In this document: one piece after another, positions 7,732-15,813 of the stretch
How positions within the stretch are numbered: the first letter of the stretch is position 1
Layout of the letters: every line of letters starts with the position of its first letter
Virus record (IMG/VR): IMGVR_UViG_3300027730_000063
Location: 1-38,642 of that record
DNA length: 38,642 nucleotides
Reading direction: 5' to 3' (one strand)
DNA from: a virus
Notes under the pieces: model-generated
Seen by the model: only the letters and a program-made list of their open reading frames with translations
Told to the model about the DNA's origin: nothing
Database searches by the model: none
Made by a program: the position numbers and the translations under genes

Positions 7732-8115
7732 TTACACCTTTTCAGCTATAACAGATGCCAAACGATTATCACTCCAACGGCCATCATACTTGATCCCCAG
7801 CTCTGTAGCTTTCTGCTCTAGCTCTTTACGTGTTGGAGGTGCATTATCAAGCCTTACAGCCTCTTTTTTAGGCTTTGCTATAACTAATGGCTTGGATGGC
7901 TTTTTTTTCGTTGTAAGAGGTTTAACGGGCTTCTTAGAAACGCGAAAAGCATTTTTACCAGCCTTTGCTATGGCTTCAGCTTTTGTTAAGCTGTAAGTCT
8001 CAAGTAAAAAGCCTAAATGATCCTCATCAAGTGCCACGGTTATTCCATAGCATGCTTGTGTTTTGTGCTCAATGTAGACGCCTGGACTAATGTAAACCAA
8101 TGCAGGGAAAATCAT
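7732..8115 (-). CDS. Lys-rich protein with C-terminal SAP/HeH-like helical motif
   Basis: 127 residues. Residues 1-45 form a short beta-rich domain ([16 protein letters not shown]). A basic linker, residues about 60-85, is full of KKP/KPL repeats. The last about 35 residues ([29 protein letters not shown]) have the pattern of HeH/SAP-type helix-extension-helix motifs, which bind nucleic acid. Such proteins are frequent near head-completion genes of phages. The start overlaps the stop of the 45-residue gene upstream in ATGA. Function unknown; DNA or RNA contact at the portal is a guess. Confidence 0.55.
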   Translation of the reverse strand: MIFPALVYISPGVYIEHKTQACYGITVALDEDHLGFLLETYSLTKAEAIAKAGKNAFRVSKKPVKPLTTKKKPSKPLVIAKPKKEAVRLDNAPPTRKELEQKATELGIKYDGRWSDNRLASVIAEKV

Positions 8116-8249
8116 TTCTTTTTCGCTTTAGCTTTTTTAGCAACGCTCAATGCAATAGCAACGGCTTGCTTTTGTGGCTTGCCTGATTTTATCTCTTTAG
8201 AGATATTCTTGCTAATGGTTTTTTGTGAGTAACCTTGTTTTAACGGCAT
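8112..8249 (-). CDS. 45-residue basic phage protein (DUF6496-like)
   Basis: The protein is very Lys-rich and ends in a run of AKKAKAKKK. The core [17 protein letters not shown] matches the KQAxAIALSxAxK pattern of small phage proteins grouped as DUF6496-like. TGGAGC lies at good distance upstream of the ATG, and the TGA overlaps the next ATG (ATGA). It lies directly after the strong terminator hairpin behind the coat gene, so it is the first gene of the tail section. Unknown role; the charge suggests nucleic-acid binding. Confidence 0.7.
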   Translation of the reverse strand: MPLKQGYSQKTISKNISKEIKSGKPQKQAVAIALSVAKKAKAKKK

Positions 8250-8264
8250 GATAAGCTCCATTAA

Positions 8265-8292
8265 AAATAGAGAGGCCGAAGCCCCTCTATTT
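8265..8292 (-). terminator. Rho-independent terminator behind the coat gene (UUCG tetraloop)
   Basis: On the minus-strand transcript the arms AAATAGAGGGGC and GCCTCTCTATTT pair over 12 bp with one G-U, closed by TTCG in a C(UUCG)G context, an especially stable tetraloop. The 3' arm runs into TTTTT. It begins 14 bases after the coat stop. Because the next gene starts only 16 bases beyond, read-through must supply the tail genes, so termination is probably partial and sets the coat-to-tail ratio. Confidence 0.85.
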
Positions 8293-8306
8293 ATTTACTT
8301 ACAATT

Positions 8307-9587
8307 TTACTGATTGAATAACAAAATTCCGGTCATTTCAGGCTGTTTGTTAACTACTCCGTACAGCGTATCCAAACGGTATTTAGTGGTCATGCTGTCG
8401 ATGTCGTAGAACTTCTGCATAACCAACTCGATACCTTGGTCAGTAGATGCACGCATTACAGCGGCGCCAGCATCCGAAGGTACTGAGTAACGACCTGGCA
8501 GAATCTCGATGGCATCTTTAGACCAGAATGGGTTGATGTTAGATGCGCCGGTGTTAAGCCAGTTCAAAGGTGCGGCAGATGCGCCGGTAACAATCTTGCA
8601 GTTTTGATATTGCAATGCGCTATCGGCTGGTGCGGTAGTAGCAGAGATAATGGGTGGGCTAATAACCATTGTAGTGCCGGACGAAATAGCGATAACACGG
8701 AAGGTCTTCAGTTGTCCGGTGCTTTGCTTTGTGATGTGGTGAACTGCTTCCACGCCATCAATAGTAAATGCATCGCCTACAGCAACGCCTACGGTGTTTG
8801 ACACTGTAACGGTTTGGAAACGGTTGTCAACGTTAATTTGACCGCCCACGCTGATGCTAATGGCTTCAGGTGTGTACTCTTGCGAACCGTTGGATGTGTT
8901 AATGGTAGTTGCACCGCCTGCGGCTACTGCAATACGATTAGCATAGTCCAGTTTGGAAGTCTCGAAACCTGCAACCATACCAACGTATGAACGCTCATAT
9001 GCTTTATCAGATTTAGAATTAGAATTTCCAAAACTGCGAGTCGCTGCAGCCAAATTGCTAGCCAAACCGTTGTAATCACGGCTAGACAAAGCCAAATAAC
9101 GCTGCATTGGGTCAATGCCTTGTTCATTCATGATGGAATCGCACAATGCAATATCATCATAATCACCGGCTGCACCAGTTACGGGCACTACAAGGGTAGA
9201 TTGCGAGGCTGCAATGTTCATTACTGCCAAGTTAATGTCGGAGGCTAGCTTTTGCTTAGCTGAATCACCTAAACGACCTTCTTGCAAGGCATCGCGCAAT
9301 TCAAGGCTGTTCAAAGTCCATGCGGCTGTACGGCTAAAACCGATATTAGCAGGAACTGCCAACTGGGTGAAATTAGAATAGCTTGATGCAATGCTTACAC
9401 CTGGGGTGCTTGCAAAGGACTGGGAAATATAAGGCTGTGGACGCCAGATAGTGTTGTTGGTACGTTCCATCATTGTTTGATCTGTGTTGTAGATCGAAAC
9501 ATTGCGGGAAATAGTCAGTGCGTCTTGAAAACCTTCAAGGATATTTTCAAACGCAACGCGTTCTTCTTTGTTAAATGCATTAGCCAT
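8307..9587 (-). CDS. Major capsid (coat) protein, P22 family
   Basis: 426 residues from the ATG at 9587, close to P22 coat (430). GGAG lies 9 bases upstream of this ATG; an in-frame extension to 9653 lacks a ribosome site. Matches to the P22 pattern include ERTNNTIWRPQPY near residue 45, the insertion-domain segment GGQINVDNRFQTVTVSNTVGV (P22: [21 protein letters not shown], given here as shorter cores VNVDNRF and TVTLS), FRVIAISSGTTMVISP and WSKDAIEILPG. It forms the HK97-fold icosahedral shell. It is bracketed by hairpins at 9687-9710 and 8265-8292, probably giving it its own transcript level. Confidence 0.93.
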   Translation of the reverse strand: MANAFNKEERVAFENILEGFQDALTISRNVSIYNTDQTMMERTNNTIWRPQPYISQSFASTPGVSIASSYSNFTQLAVPANIGFSRTAAWTLNSLELRDALQEGRLGDSAKQKLASDINLAVMNIAASQSTLVVPVTGAAGDYDDIALCDSIMNEQGIDPMQRYLALSSRDYNGLASNLAAATRSFGNSNSKSDKAYERSYVGMVAGFETSKLDYANRIAVAAGGATTINTSNGSQEYTPEAISISVGGQINVDNRFQTVTVSNTVGVAVGDAFTIDGVEAVHHITKQSTGQLKTFRVIAISSGTTMVISPPIISATTAPADSALQYQNCKIVTGASAAPLNWLNTGASNINPFWSKDAIEILPGRYSVPSDAGAAVMRASTDQGIELVMQKFYDIDSMTTKYRLDTLYGVVNKQPEMTGILLFNQ

Positions 9588-9686
9588 AATAAACTCCGAT
9601 AAGTTGAGAAAAAAGTGTGTCTTAATCTCATCCATAACGCAGGATGGCCGCATAACAACTGCTTATAAAGGTAGCGAACCTGTGAA

Positions 9687-9710
9687 AATAGCGGTATTGC
9701 TACCGCTATT
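9687..9710 (-). terminator. Hairpin between scaffold and coat genes, possible partial terminator
   Basis: A perfect 10-bp stem (AATAGCGGTA / TACCGCTATT) encloses a 4-base loop that reads GCAA, a GNRA tetraloop, on the minus transcript. It is followed by TTTTC, a short U-run. It lies 13 bases after the scaffold stop and about 100 bases before the coat ATG. It may terminate a fraction of transcripts or protect an RNA 3' end. The remaining spacer to 9588 shows no convincing promoter. Confidence 0.6.
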
Positions 9711-9722
9711 GCATATATTACA

Positions 9723-10544
9723 TCATTTTTTCGCCTTATTACGTTTATATTGCATTACTTTTGTGTAATTACCTGATTTTTCAGCGTCAGCACGTAGACG
9801 GTCAAGGGTGGAATCTACCGCCCCCGATACTCTGGCTGTGCCGGTTATCGTTTTCTCTGGTGGTGGTGCTGATTTTTTGTTAGTCACTTTTAAATCCTTT
9901 TCGAGTTTAGCTACGGCAAAGGCAAACTTAACGGGGTCTTTAATCTCCGAGAGTTCTTTGGCCTTCTTTGGGTTTTTGCCAAGCGCATAAATAACAAGTG
10001 CAGGATTATCCGCACCTTGCACGACTATGCCCTGCTGGGTCACATTGAATAGCTCTTGTGCTAGGCTTTCAGCGTCATCATAATCCTTAACCTTTAAATC
10101 GGCTTTGGCTTTTGTGTAGGCTTCCATCTTAGACTGCCAAGCATCACGCTGTGCCTGCTCTGCCTGTTTACCCTTTTTAACCTCGGCATCATGTTGTTTC
10201 TTTTGGTCATACCAAGCCTCTAGCGCCACTTCGTATTTATCAGAATCATAATCATGATCTTCCAGCTTAGGCTTCTTGCCTAGCTGTACCGGCTTTGCTA
10301 CTTCGCCAGTGGTTGCAATTTTAGCTTCAAGTTCACGAATACGCTTTTCCTTTTCACGGTTTTGCTTTCGTAGATCTTTGATCCAATCCGGTGCATGTGT
10401 AGGTTCTTCAGGCTCAGGCTCTACATCGCCAATCTGAACCGTTACTTCTTCGGATTCTTCCTCTGGGGTTTCTACCTGCTCAACTTCAACCTCTGGGGTT
10501 TCTAATTGCTCAGGCTCTACCGCTTCGATTACTTCTTCTTCCAT
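9723..10544 (-). CDS. Scaffolding protein
   Basis: 273 residues between portal and coat genes, the standard place for scaffold. The first about 50 residues are extremely acidic (runs of E, with EEESEEV and EPEPEE). A helical, charged centre (RKQNREKEKRIRELEAKI, then YDQKKQHDAEVKKGKQAEQAQRD) follows, and the C-terminus is basic (YTKVMQYKRNKAKK). In P22 the basic C-terminal helix-turn-helix of scaffold binds coat subunits, and the pattern is the same here. It guides procapsid assembly and then leaves. AGAGG precedes the ATG. Confidence 0.85.
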   Translation of the reverse strand: MEEEVIEAVEPEQLETPEVEVEQVETPEEESEEVTVQIGDVEPEPEEPTHAPDWIKDLRKQNREKEKRIRELEAKIATTGEVAKPVQLGKKPKLEDHDYDSDKYEVALEAWYDQKKQHDAEVKKGKQAEQAQRDAWQSKMEAYTKAKADLKVKDYDDAESLAQELFNVTQQGIVVQGADNPALVIYALGKNPKKAKELSEIKDPVKFAFAVAKLEKDLKVTNKKSAPPPEKTITGTARVSGAVDSTLDRLRADAEKSGNYTKVMQYKRNKAKK

Positions 10545-10567
10545 GTTTAACCTCTAAAACTCACCCA

Positions 10568-12619
10568 TTAAACCGGCTGGGTGGTTGCCGGTGGCTGCAT
10601 ATCTTGTGCTATGCCGCCCATATCCTTCAACATGTTAAATGCCTGCTGCTGCTCTTGCATATCAACGTTAGCCAATGTCTCCATTGTCTTAGCTTTGGCA
10701 AGGTCTGAATCTGCCAGTGTCTTGATTACCGTAGATCTTGCTTGCGCTGCTTTGGCCTGTGCTTCTTCAGCGGCTGCTGCTAAGAATTGCGTGTTAGGGT
10801 CAGGCTGCTGATTAGCTGCTTCAGCTTGCATGGCTTCCATCTCTTTGTCGCTTGGCTTAACTGCGCCCATTCTAATCATCTTTTGACGGAAGTAATCGCG
10901 TATATCGCTAATGCCTTCGCCTTCCATGTTCATCATAGCCATAGAGGTTAACACTTGCATGGTTTCAGGGTCTTGTACCATTTGCATCATGCCAGTGATA
11001 GCGCGTACAGTGGCCGAACGTTTGCTGCTGCTCGATGGCCCAACTTCTACGTTAACATCAAACTGCGCCTCACTCAAATCGTTTTCCATCTTTAACTCAC
11101 CGCCCTCGGTCATCATGGGCTTCATGAGTTCTACTGGTTCTACTTGACCGCCTTCATTAATGGCCTTCATTTTACGCTTTTCAGCGTAGACTTCTTTTGC
11201 CATTGATAACCAAATCTCGCCGCAGCGTTTCATGCCCTTGCTAAAGTTTGACATGTAGATAAAGGTCTGCATATCAAGGCGTTGCTGAATCATCTCCACG
11301 GCTTTACCGCTGATATTGCTAACCACTTTATCGGCATTTTGCGGGTTGCCTAATATCTCCTGCATATCCATCTCTGTTACTTGCAAGAGTGCCGCCATAG
11401 CTGGTGGTACGTTTGGAGGCTTGGTGTAAGCAACTGGCCCACTAATAGCTTGTTGTCCGTTGGCATCAGTTATCGGGTTGATAAGCAGGTATGGATAATC
11501 TTTCAGGTTATCTTCAGCCCACATCATCTGGTGGCCTGCTACTTGCTCAGGTATGAGAATGGGCTTTTCAATGCTAGACAATGCGCTAATCTCGCCCAGC
11601 TTGGAGAGCTGCATATTCTTTAAACGCTGCGCATCTTTAGCCAATCGAACATGGCCCATGCATCGTTCTACATTGTCAACAAACCAACGTTTGCCATACA
11701 CTGGCACGATAGGTATGCACTTACCGGCAATGTATCCGCAATCTTCTAAGATACGGCCACCGGACATGATGTACTTACGAACACGTTTAGACTTAATTTT
11801 TTTGCGCCGTACTTCTTTTGATCCTGTGGCTTCAAGGGTAGATTCTAGGGTTTCGTCATTCTCAAAGTCTTGTTCTGTGTAGCGTTCTTCTTCGCCCACT
11901 AAGTCTTTGTAAATGCGGATAGTCTCGCTCTTTTCCTCGACCTTGTAATATTCGGCAACGTAAACCACATCAGGTGTGCACCAATCAAACTCTAATTGAT
12001 GTATGGTCTTAGGCCATGAGGACGGATCATCACCATAGGTTTCTTCGTATGCTTCACGGGTCATGGCCGTAATGACAAAACATTTACGCGCATCGCTTTT
12101 GTCTTGTCGCCTGGCTTCAAGGTCAAAGAATACAGAACTATCAGCGTCAAATATAGGCTCAATACGAATACGTTGGCGATCATCTTCTTCGTCTTCCTCA
12201 TCTTCGTAGCAAGTACGTAGACGCCAGGCTCCAAAGCCACCGCCTACGGCTTCCTCGAATGCGTTGTCGTATGCTTCATTAGCTACGCTGTCCTGCTCAT
12301 CGGCTCGGTATAGGCCATCACATGTTTCGGCTAGCTTGTCGTATTCTTCGCCTTCTTTGCTTACAAAGTCAACGGTTATCCGGTTATTGCGGTATTCATT
12401 GATAATACGAATAACTGCCAGGTGAACTTTGTTAACTTCAAACTTTGGTTTGTTTTCGTAGATGTCTTGTAATGGCCCTTCCCATTGCGCACCGGCTATC
12501 GAGTAAAAACGCCGGTCTTGCAAGCATTGCAAGCGTTCATCCTTTAGCGCCGATTGAATGTTATCAAACTCCGCTAAGGCGGTAGCGTGTAAATCGTTTA
12601 GCTTTTGCGAAGTTCTCAT
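10568..12619 (-). CDS. Portal protein, P22 type
   Basis: 683 residues (P22 gp1 has 725). Shared features include GGGFGAWRLRTCYEDE (P22: AGVGAWRLVTDYED), KSDARKCFVI, VAEYYKVEEKSE, CIPIVPVYGKRWF and VRLAKDAQRLKNMQ, in the same order. A Gln/Ala-rich C-terminal helix (about 610-670) corresponds to the barrel region of P22. The dodecameric ring is the DNA entry and exit channel and docks terminase, then gp4. The ATG lies four bases from the TerL stop, so translation is coupled. Confidence 0.92.
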   Translation of the reverse strand: MRTSQKLNDLHATALAEFDNIQSALKDERLQCLQDRRFYSIAGAQWEGPLQDIYENKPKFEVNKVHLAVIRIINEYRNNRITVDFVSKEGEEYDKLAETCDGLYRADEQDSVANEAYDNAFEEAVGGGFGAWRLRTCYEDEEDEEDDRQRIRIEPIFDADSSVFFDLEARRQDKSDARKCFVITAMTREAYEETYGDDPSSWPKTIHQLEFDWCTPDVVYVAEYYKVEEKSETIRIYKDLVGEEERYTEQDFENDETLESTLEATGSKEVRRKKIKSKRVRKYIMSGGRILEDCGYIAGKCIPIVPVYGKRWFVDNVERCMGHVRLAKDAQRLKNMQLSKLGEISALSSIEKPILIPEQVAGHQMMWAEDNLKDYPYLLINPITDANGQQAISGPVAYTKPPNVPPAMAALLQVTEMDMQEILGNPQNADKVVSNISGKAVEMIQQRLDMQTFIYMSNFSKGMKRCGEIWLSMAKEVYAEKRKMKAINEGGQVEPVELMKPMMTEGGELKMENDLSEAQFDVNVEVGPSSSSKRSATVRAITGMMQMVQDPETMQVLTSMAMMNMEGEGISDIRDYFRQKMIRMGAVKPSDKEMEAMQAEAANQQPDPNTQFLAAAAEEAQAKAAQARSTVIKTLADSDLAKAKTMETLANVDMQEQQQAFNMLKDMGGIAQDMQPPATTQPV

Positions 12620-12623
12620 TTTG

Positions 12624-13850
12624 TTACCATTTGCGAAGGTTAGCTACTGGCTTAAAGTTTTGCACCTTGGCAGTGTTAGCCGCCCGTCTTACGCCTTCAC
12701 ATGCATAGCGAAGTGCATCTATAACGTGGTTTTGTTTATCTTCAAGTATTGGCAATATTTTACCTGTTAATGAATCAGTCTTATAACTGTAAAGTGTAAG
12801 CTCGTCAATAGTATGGGTACACCGTGGATGCACAATAATATCAAACGATTTTAACCATTCTACGCCTTCCTCTACTGATTTTGCACCTTTTACGGCTGTC
12901 ATAATCTTAGGAAAACCATTGCGCCGCATGTGCGAGATAGTCTCAGGCCGTGCGCTATCTGCAATAATTGGCCACTTCTCTGCCTCTGGCACGGTCATGA
13001 ATAGGTCAGGCGTGTTTGTAATCTCGCATCCGACCATGTATGCCTCATAGTCCACGTACAAAGTACGCCCTATGATGTGGCAACGCACTAAGGTTGTCGG
13101 GTCAACGGCAAACCCCCAGTCAGCGCCTAACCTATGAATGGCATCTTTGGGTGCTTCAAACTCCTCAATCTTCCAGTTCTTAAAGACGCGGGTTTCAGAG
13201 TTACGCACGTACTCGCCACGCCAAACGTGCATGTATTTGTCTGGATCACGCCGCTTATCATATTCCATCTCATCTTTAAGCACATCAGGAAACCACGGGT
13301 TATTGTCGTAGTTCACCGGCAAGATGATGGCATCTTTGGGTGGAGTTGCACCACGTAAGAGGACATCAACTGGGTCAGTGTTTTGGCTAGGGTTCCAAGT
13401 AAACCATAACTCGGAGCTGGGTTTACGGATAGTAGGCCGTAACAGGTCAAGGCTTCGCTGTGAAAGGCTCTGTGCTTCCTCAACCCAAGCCCTATCGTAT
13501 CCTTCAAGAGACTTGATAGAGTCAGCGGTGTGATTCTGCATACCTTGAAAGATAATCAAGCCTTGCCCGTTCTTAGCCTTGATCTGGGCTTCCTGAACCT
13601 CGAAGTAAGCGCCAGCATTAAGCTCTTGAATCTTTAACTCCAGCAAACGTTTTACTGACTGACCTAAAGACTTTTGCACTTCACGAACACACACCGACCG
13701 GCTTTGAGGGTCAATGATGTGCGCCTCAATCATCAACTCAGCGAACATGTGCGACTTGCCAGAACCACGGCCACCATAGGCGCCCTTATAGCGTGCAGGC
13801 TCCAGCAATGGCACTGCCCATGCTGGTGTTTTAATCTGTAGGGTTGTCAT
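12624..13850 (-). CDS. Terminase large subunit (DNA packaging ATPase-nuclease)
   Basis: 408 residues from the ATG at 13850; a TTG four codons upstream (13862) is possible but poorly placed. Walker A GGRGSGKS lies at about 26-33 and Walker B AWVEEAQS at about 121-128. FTWNPSQNTDPV follows. The RNase H-fold nuclease has GADWGFAVDPT (Asp about 244), IIADSARPETI (Asp about 298) and HVIDALRYA (Asp about 378). These are hallmarks of the PBSX/Sf6-type large terminase. It pumps DNA through the portal and cuts the concatemer. It is separated from TerS by three small genes. Confidence 0.95.
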   Translation of the reverse strand: MTTLQIKTPAWAVPLLEPARYKGAYGGRGSGKSHMFAELMIEAHIIDPQSRSVCVREVQKSLGQSVKRLLELKIQELNAGAYFEVQEAQIKAKNGQGLIIFQGMQNHTADSIKSLEGYDRAWVEEAQSLSQRSLDLLRPTIRKPSSELWFTWNPSQNTDPVDVLLRGATPPKDAIILPVNYDNNPWFPDVLKDEMEYDKRRDPDKYMHVWRGEYVRNSETRVFKNWKIEEFEAPKDAIHRLGADWGFAVDPTTLVRCHIIGRTLYVDYEAYMVGCEITNTPDLFMTVPEAEKWPIIADSARPETISHMRRNGFPKIMTAVKGAKSVEEGVEWLKSFDIIVHPRCTHTIDELTLYSYKTDSLTGKILPILEDKQNHVIDALRYACEGVRRAANTAKVQNFKPVANLRKW

Positions 13851-13851
13851 A

Positions 13852-13989
13852 TCAGTACCCAATCCGAAGCGATATACTTACCGACAAAACCAATAATATA
13901 ATCTCTCTGTGCCCAATAAACCCAAAAGCAAAACAAGGCCATCGCGGTTCACATTTAAGGGTTAGCGTTATTCGGTTTCCTATCTTCAT
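13852..13989 (-). CDS. 45-residue hydrophobic protein between small gene and TerL
   Basis: The ATG at 13989 overlaps the upstream stop (ATGA) and AGGAG sits at ideal distance. The TGA is one base from the TerL ATG, so the chain of coupling is unbroken. The product has a basic start (MKIGNRITLTLKCEPRW) and a hydrophobic stretch at about 17-42 containing PCFAFGFIG and IILLVLSVSISL. It is probably a small membrane protein. No family recognised. Confidence 0.7.
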   Translation of the reverse strand: MKIGNRITLTLKCEPRWPCFAFGFIGHREIILLVLSVSISLRIGY

Positions 13990-14225
13990 GTGGTACTCCT
14001 GTTTCTAATTGCAGCGGCGCATTCATCCCATTGCCACAATGCATCAGTTGGGCTTTGGCGGTTCAATTCTGCAAGCTCGTTGCATACTTTTGCGCACGCT
14101 TCACGCTCAGCTTTAACACCCGCCAGCCAGCCTTCCCATGCCCAATACGCGGGGGTATCTTCTGCATGCAGGTTATCTTTTGACATCTCGTCGCCGTTCC
14201 ACCAACCATTAAATGCTTTGCTCAT
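13986..14225 (-). CDS. Conserved small phage protein (AEREACAKVC type)
   Basis: 79 residues. WAWEGWLAGVKAEREACAKVCNEL followed by WDECAAAIRNRS near the end is a pattern seen in many phage small proteins of unknown function; helical, with three Cys. AAAGGAAA lies ahead of the ATG, and a GC-rich hairpin precedes the ribosome site (14244-14259). The stop overlaps the next gene in ATGA. No function is known. Confidence 0.75.
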   Translation of the reverse strand: MSKAFNGWWNGDEMSKDNLHAEDTPAYWAWEGWLAGVKAEREACAKVCNELAELNRQSPTDALWQWDECAAAIRNRSTT

Positions 14226-14259
14226 GTGTTTCCTTTCATTGTTAGCCCCTCTCGGGGCT
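14222..14259 (-). promoter_or_regulatory. Hairpin plus leader module ahead of a small gene
   Basis: On the minus strand this reads AGCCCC-GAGA-GGGGCT (14259-14244), then AACAATGAAAGGAAAC just before the start codon. Upstream of the hairpin is A-rich (AAACAAACAA), so the opposite (plus) strand has GGGGCTTTGTTTGTTT and would form an intrinsic terminator there. The same layout, with a 16-base identical leader, is found at 20870-20919 ahead of the helicase-methyltransferase. Read forwards it could be a processing or stability hairpin; read backwards it would stop antisense transcription. Confidence 0.6.
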
Positions 14260-14267
14260 TTGTTTGT

Positions 14268-14450
14268 TTAAACGTACCAAGTATCACACCAAGCATCAAA
14301 CGATTCTTCGCCCATACGCTCACATACAACGTCAAATGTCATGGAATATGCGTTTTTACTGTCTGTATCATTACGATGATACAAAGCAATCAATGAGGCT
14401 TGCAATTGCTCAGTCGTGAACTTTTCGCATTTTTTTGAGAATGTTGTCAT
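14268..14450 (-). CDS. 60-residue hypothetical protein
   Basis: The start is set at the ATG at 14450 because AAGGAAAG lies just upstream; the open frame continues to 14513 without a ribosome site. Sequence MTTFSKKCEKFTTEQLQASL, a helical middle and an acidic C-terminus containing CERMGEESFDAWCDTW. Not recognised. It lies between TerS and the 79-residue protein in the same minus-strand series. Confidence 0.6.
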   Translation of the reverse strand: MTTFSKKCEKFTTEQLQASLIALYHRNDTDSKNAYSMTFDVVCERMGEESFDAWCDTWYV

Positions 14451-14529
14451 TTTGCTTTCCTTCGTTGTTGATGGCTCAATTGTATCACTAAAAAACACAA
14501 TTGCAAGCAACAACGAAAGAAAGTTAAAA

Positions 14530-14964
14530 TTATTTTACGATCACGCGCTCAATGCGCTGAATTGCAATCGGGTTCGCAGCATCGCCGGACACCTCCAGCT
14601 TGTCGCCGTACTTCTTCGGCGCCAGCTTAGACAATAACCATTTACGGGTATCAACCTGGAGCTTATGCTTTTGAATTGCTGCCCAGTCTTTCTTACCATC
14701 GGGGGATATTTCAACATCCTTATCACTTAACTCCATAACCTCATTAGCCATGCGCTCTATTAAGTCTTCACGCGCATGCGCATAATTGTTGGCTAGTTCA
14801 GCATCATCTCTCACCCACATTAAAAAAGTACTGTGAGGAACGTTTGCAGCTTGGCACGCTTTAAACGCGCTCAGACCGCATTGCATGCCAGTTAGTACCA
14901 ACTCTGCTATCTCTTGCTTTTCATCGTTTGTACGCGGTTTTGATGGCTTTGTAGAGGCTTTCAT
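14530..14964 (-). CDS. Terminase small subunit
   Basis: 144 residues. The N-terminal half carries a helix-turn-helix (GMQCGLSAFKACQAANVPHSTFLMWV, here split as GLSAFKACQAANVPHSTF) that would recognise the pac site. The middle is helical (YAHAREDLIERMANEVMEL), and the segment DTRKWLLSKLAPKKYGDK is characteristic of this small-terminase family. It is upstream of TerL but not adjacent to it. It starts in ATGA overlap with DUF3310, GGAGAT upstream. Confidence 0.88.
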   Translation of the reverse strand: MKASTKPSKPRTNDEKQEIAELVLTGMQCGLSAFKACQAANVPHSTFLMWVRDDAELANNYAHAREDLIERMANEVMELSDKDVEISPDGKKDWAAIQKHKLQVDTRKWLLSKLAPKKYGDKLEVSGDAANPIAIQRIERVIVK

Positions 14965-15185
14965 TTACTAATCTCCAATTCAATCAGCTTATCCAAGTAA
15001 TGTCGTGCTTTTCTTAGGTCTTCAATGCCGCCTTTGTCGTTACAACGCGCCAAGTATTTTATTGCATTGCCGCGCAAAAATCCCTTGAACTCATCATGTG
15101 ACATCCATGCTTGCATAGCATCCCAAGGTTGCACCGTCTTGCTAGTGTAATGACTACCGCCAATTTGTGTGTTATTTGTTTTCAT
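14961..15185 (-). CDS. DUF3310 family protein
   Basis: 74 residues. GGSHYTSKTVQPWDAMQAWM and then FLRGNAIKYLARCNDKGGIEDLRKARHYLDKLIE show the family signature (HY...GNAIKYL.R...KGG.EDL.KA..YLDK), here quoted in parts. The family is common in phages and is sometimes annotated as nucleotide-kinase related, without firm proof. It is linked by ATGA overlaps on both sides, to the winged-helix gene and to TerS. Confidence 0.85.
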   Translation of the reverse strand: MKTNNTQIGGSHYTSKTVQPWDAMQAWMSHDEFKGFLRGNAIKYLARCNDKGGIEDLRKARHYLDKLIELEISK

Positions 15186-15748
15186 TTTACAATTTTCCCA
15201 TGAATGGTTTTGATGCGATAAGCAGGACTCGGATTGTCAGATCGCCACATTTTGTATTCCCGATGCTCTTGCGTATCTTTAATGTGTTTTATCTGAATAG
15301 CGTGACTAAAACAATATTTTCCATGATCTAAGTCGCACTCAGCACAACCTTCGCCAACATCGCCAATCTTTGAAAGCAAAGTTCCAAACAATCTTTCTTC
15401 TTCATTCATCCAAGCATCACATTCTGAATTTGATTTTTCAATTTCAAAATATTCTGTTAATTCATTAGCATTACGAATTTTATAAGTTGCTTGCATTCTA
15501 CCTATTGCAACATCATCAATAGCTATTGCTTTTTTTAATACTAAAGACGCAATCGCTTTAGAAATACTAACCTTTGATAAACTCAACTCATCAGCTAATT
15601 CATTATAGCTTGCAGATAGTTTACTAGTTTTGTAATTTGCGGTAGAAGCCATAAACATCATCACCCTAGCCTCTGCGCCATTGAGTTCTGAATACATTGA
15701 ATGCCATTTCATCACTTCCACAATGTCTTTGTAATCCATGTCTTTCAT
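15182..15748 (-). CDS. Winged-helix DNA-binding protein, possible replication or transcription factor
   Basis: 188 residues. Residues about 20-100 read as a winged helix: LNGAEARVMMFM, then SYNELADELSLSKVSISKAIASLVLKKAI (recognition helix SKVSISKAIASL) and a wing with MQATYKIR. The C-terminal part has several Cys (GEGCAECDLDHGKYC) that may bind zinc. It follows the repeat-rich non-coding region 15749-16014, which it may bind. Such proteins occur as plasmid/phage replication initiators and as regulators; I cannot choose. AAAGG precedes the ATG. Confidence 0.65.
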   Translation of the reverse strand: MKDMDYKDIVEVMKWHSMYSELNGAEARVMMFMASTANYKTSKLSASYNELADELSLSKVSISKAIASLVLKKAIAIDDVAIGRMQATYKIRNANELTEYFEIEKSNSECDAWMNEEERLFGTLLSKIGDVGEGCAECDLDHGKYCFSHAIQIKHIKDTQEHREYKMWRSDNPSPAYRIKTIHGKIVK

Positions 15749-15784
15749 TTGCCTTTCTTCGGTTGTTTGGATGTTCGGAATACG

Positions 15785-15813
15785 TGTAGCAAGCCCGTAA
15801 GGGCGCTGCTACA
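15785..15813. promoter_or_regulatory. Hairpin in the leader of the winged-helix gene
   Basis: TGTAGCA (15785-15791) pairs with TGCTACA (15807-15813); inside it GCCC pairs with GGGC around a GTAA loop, with a small internal bulge. It is about 37 bases upstream of the winged-helix ATG. Its right arm overlaps the left arm of the inverted repeat at 15810-15852, so the two structures exclude each other in RNA. There is no U-run, so it is not a simple terminator. Confidence 0.6.

Noticed and set aside
9588-9653. N-terminal extension of the coat protein
   Set aside because: GGAG sits correctly before the ATG at 9587, the resulting length matches P22 coat, and the upstream part lacks a ribosome site.
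13851-13862. TTG start for TerL four codons upstream
   Set aside because: No spaced ribosome site; the ATG at 13850 follows the coupled stop of the 45-residue gene.
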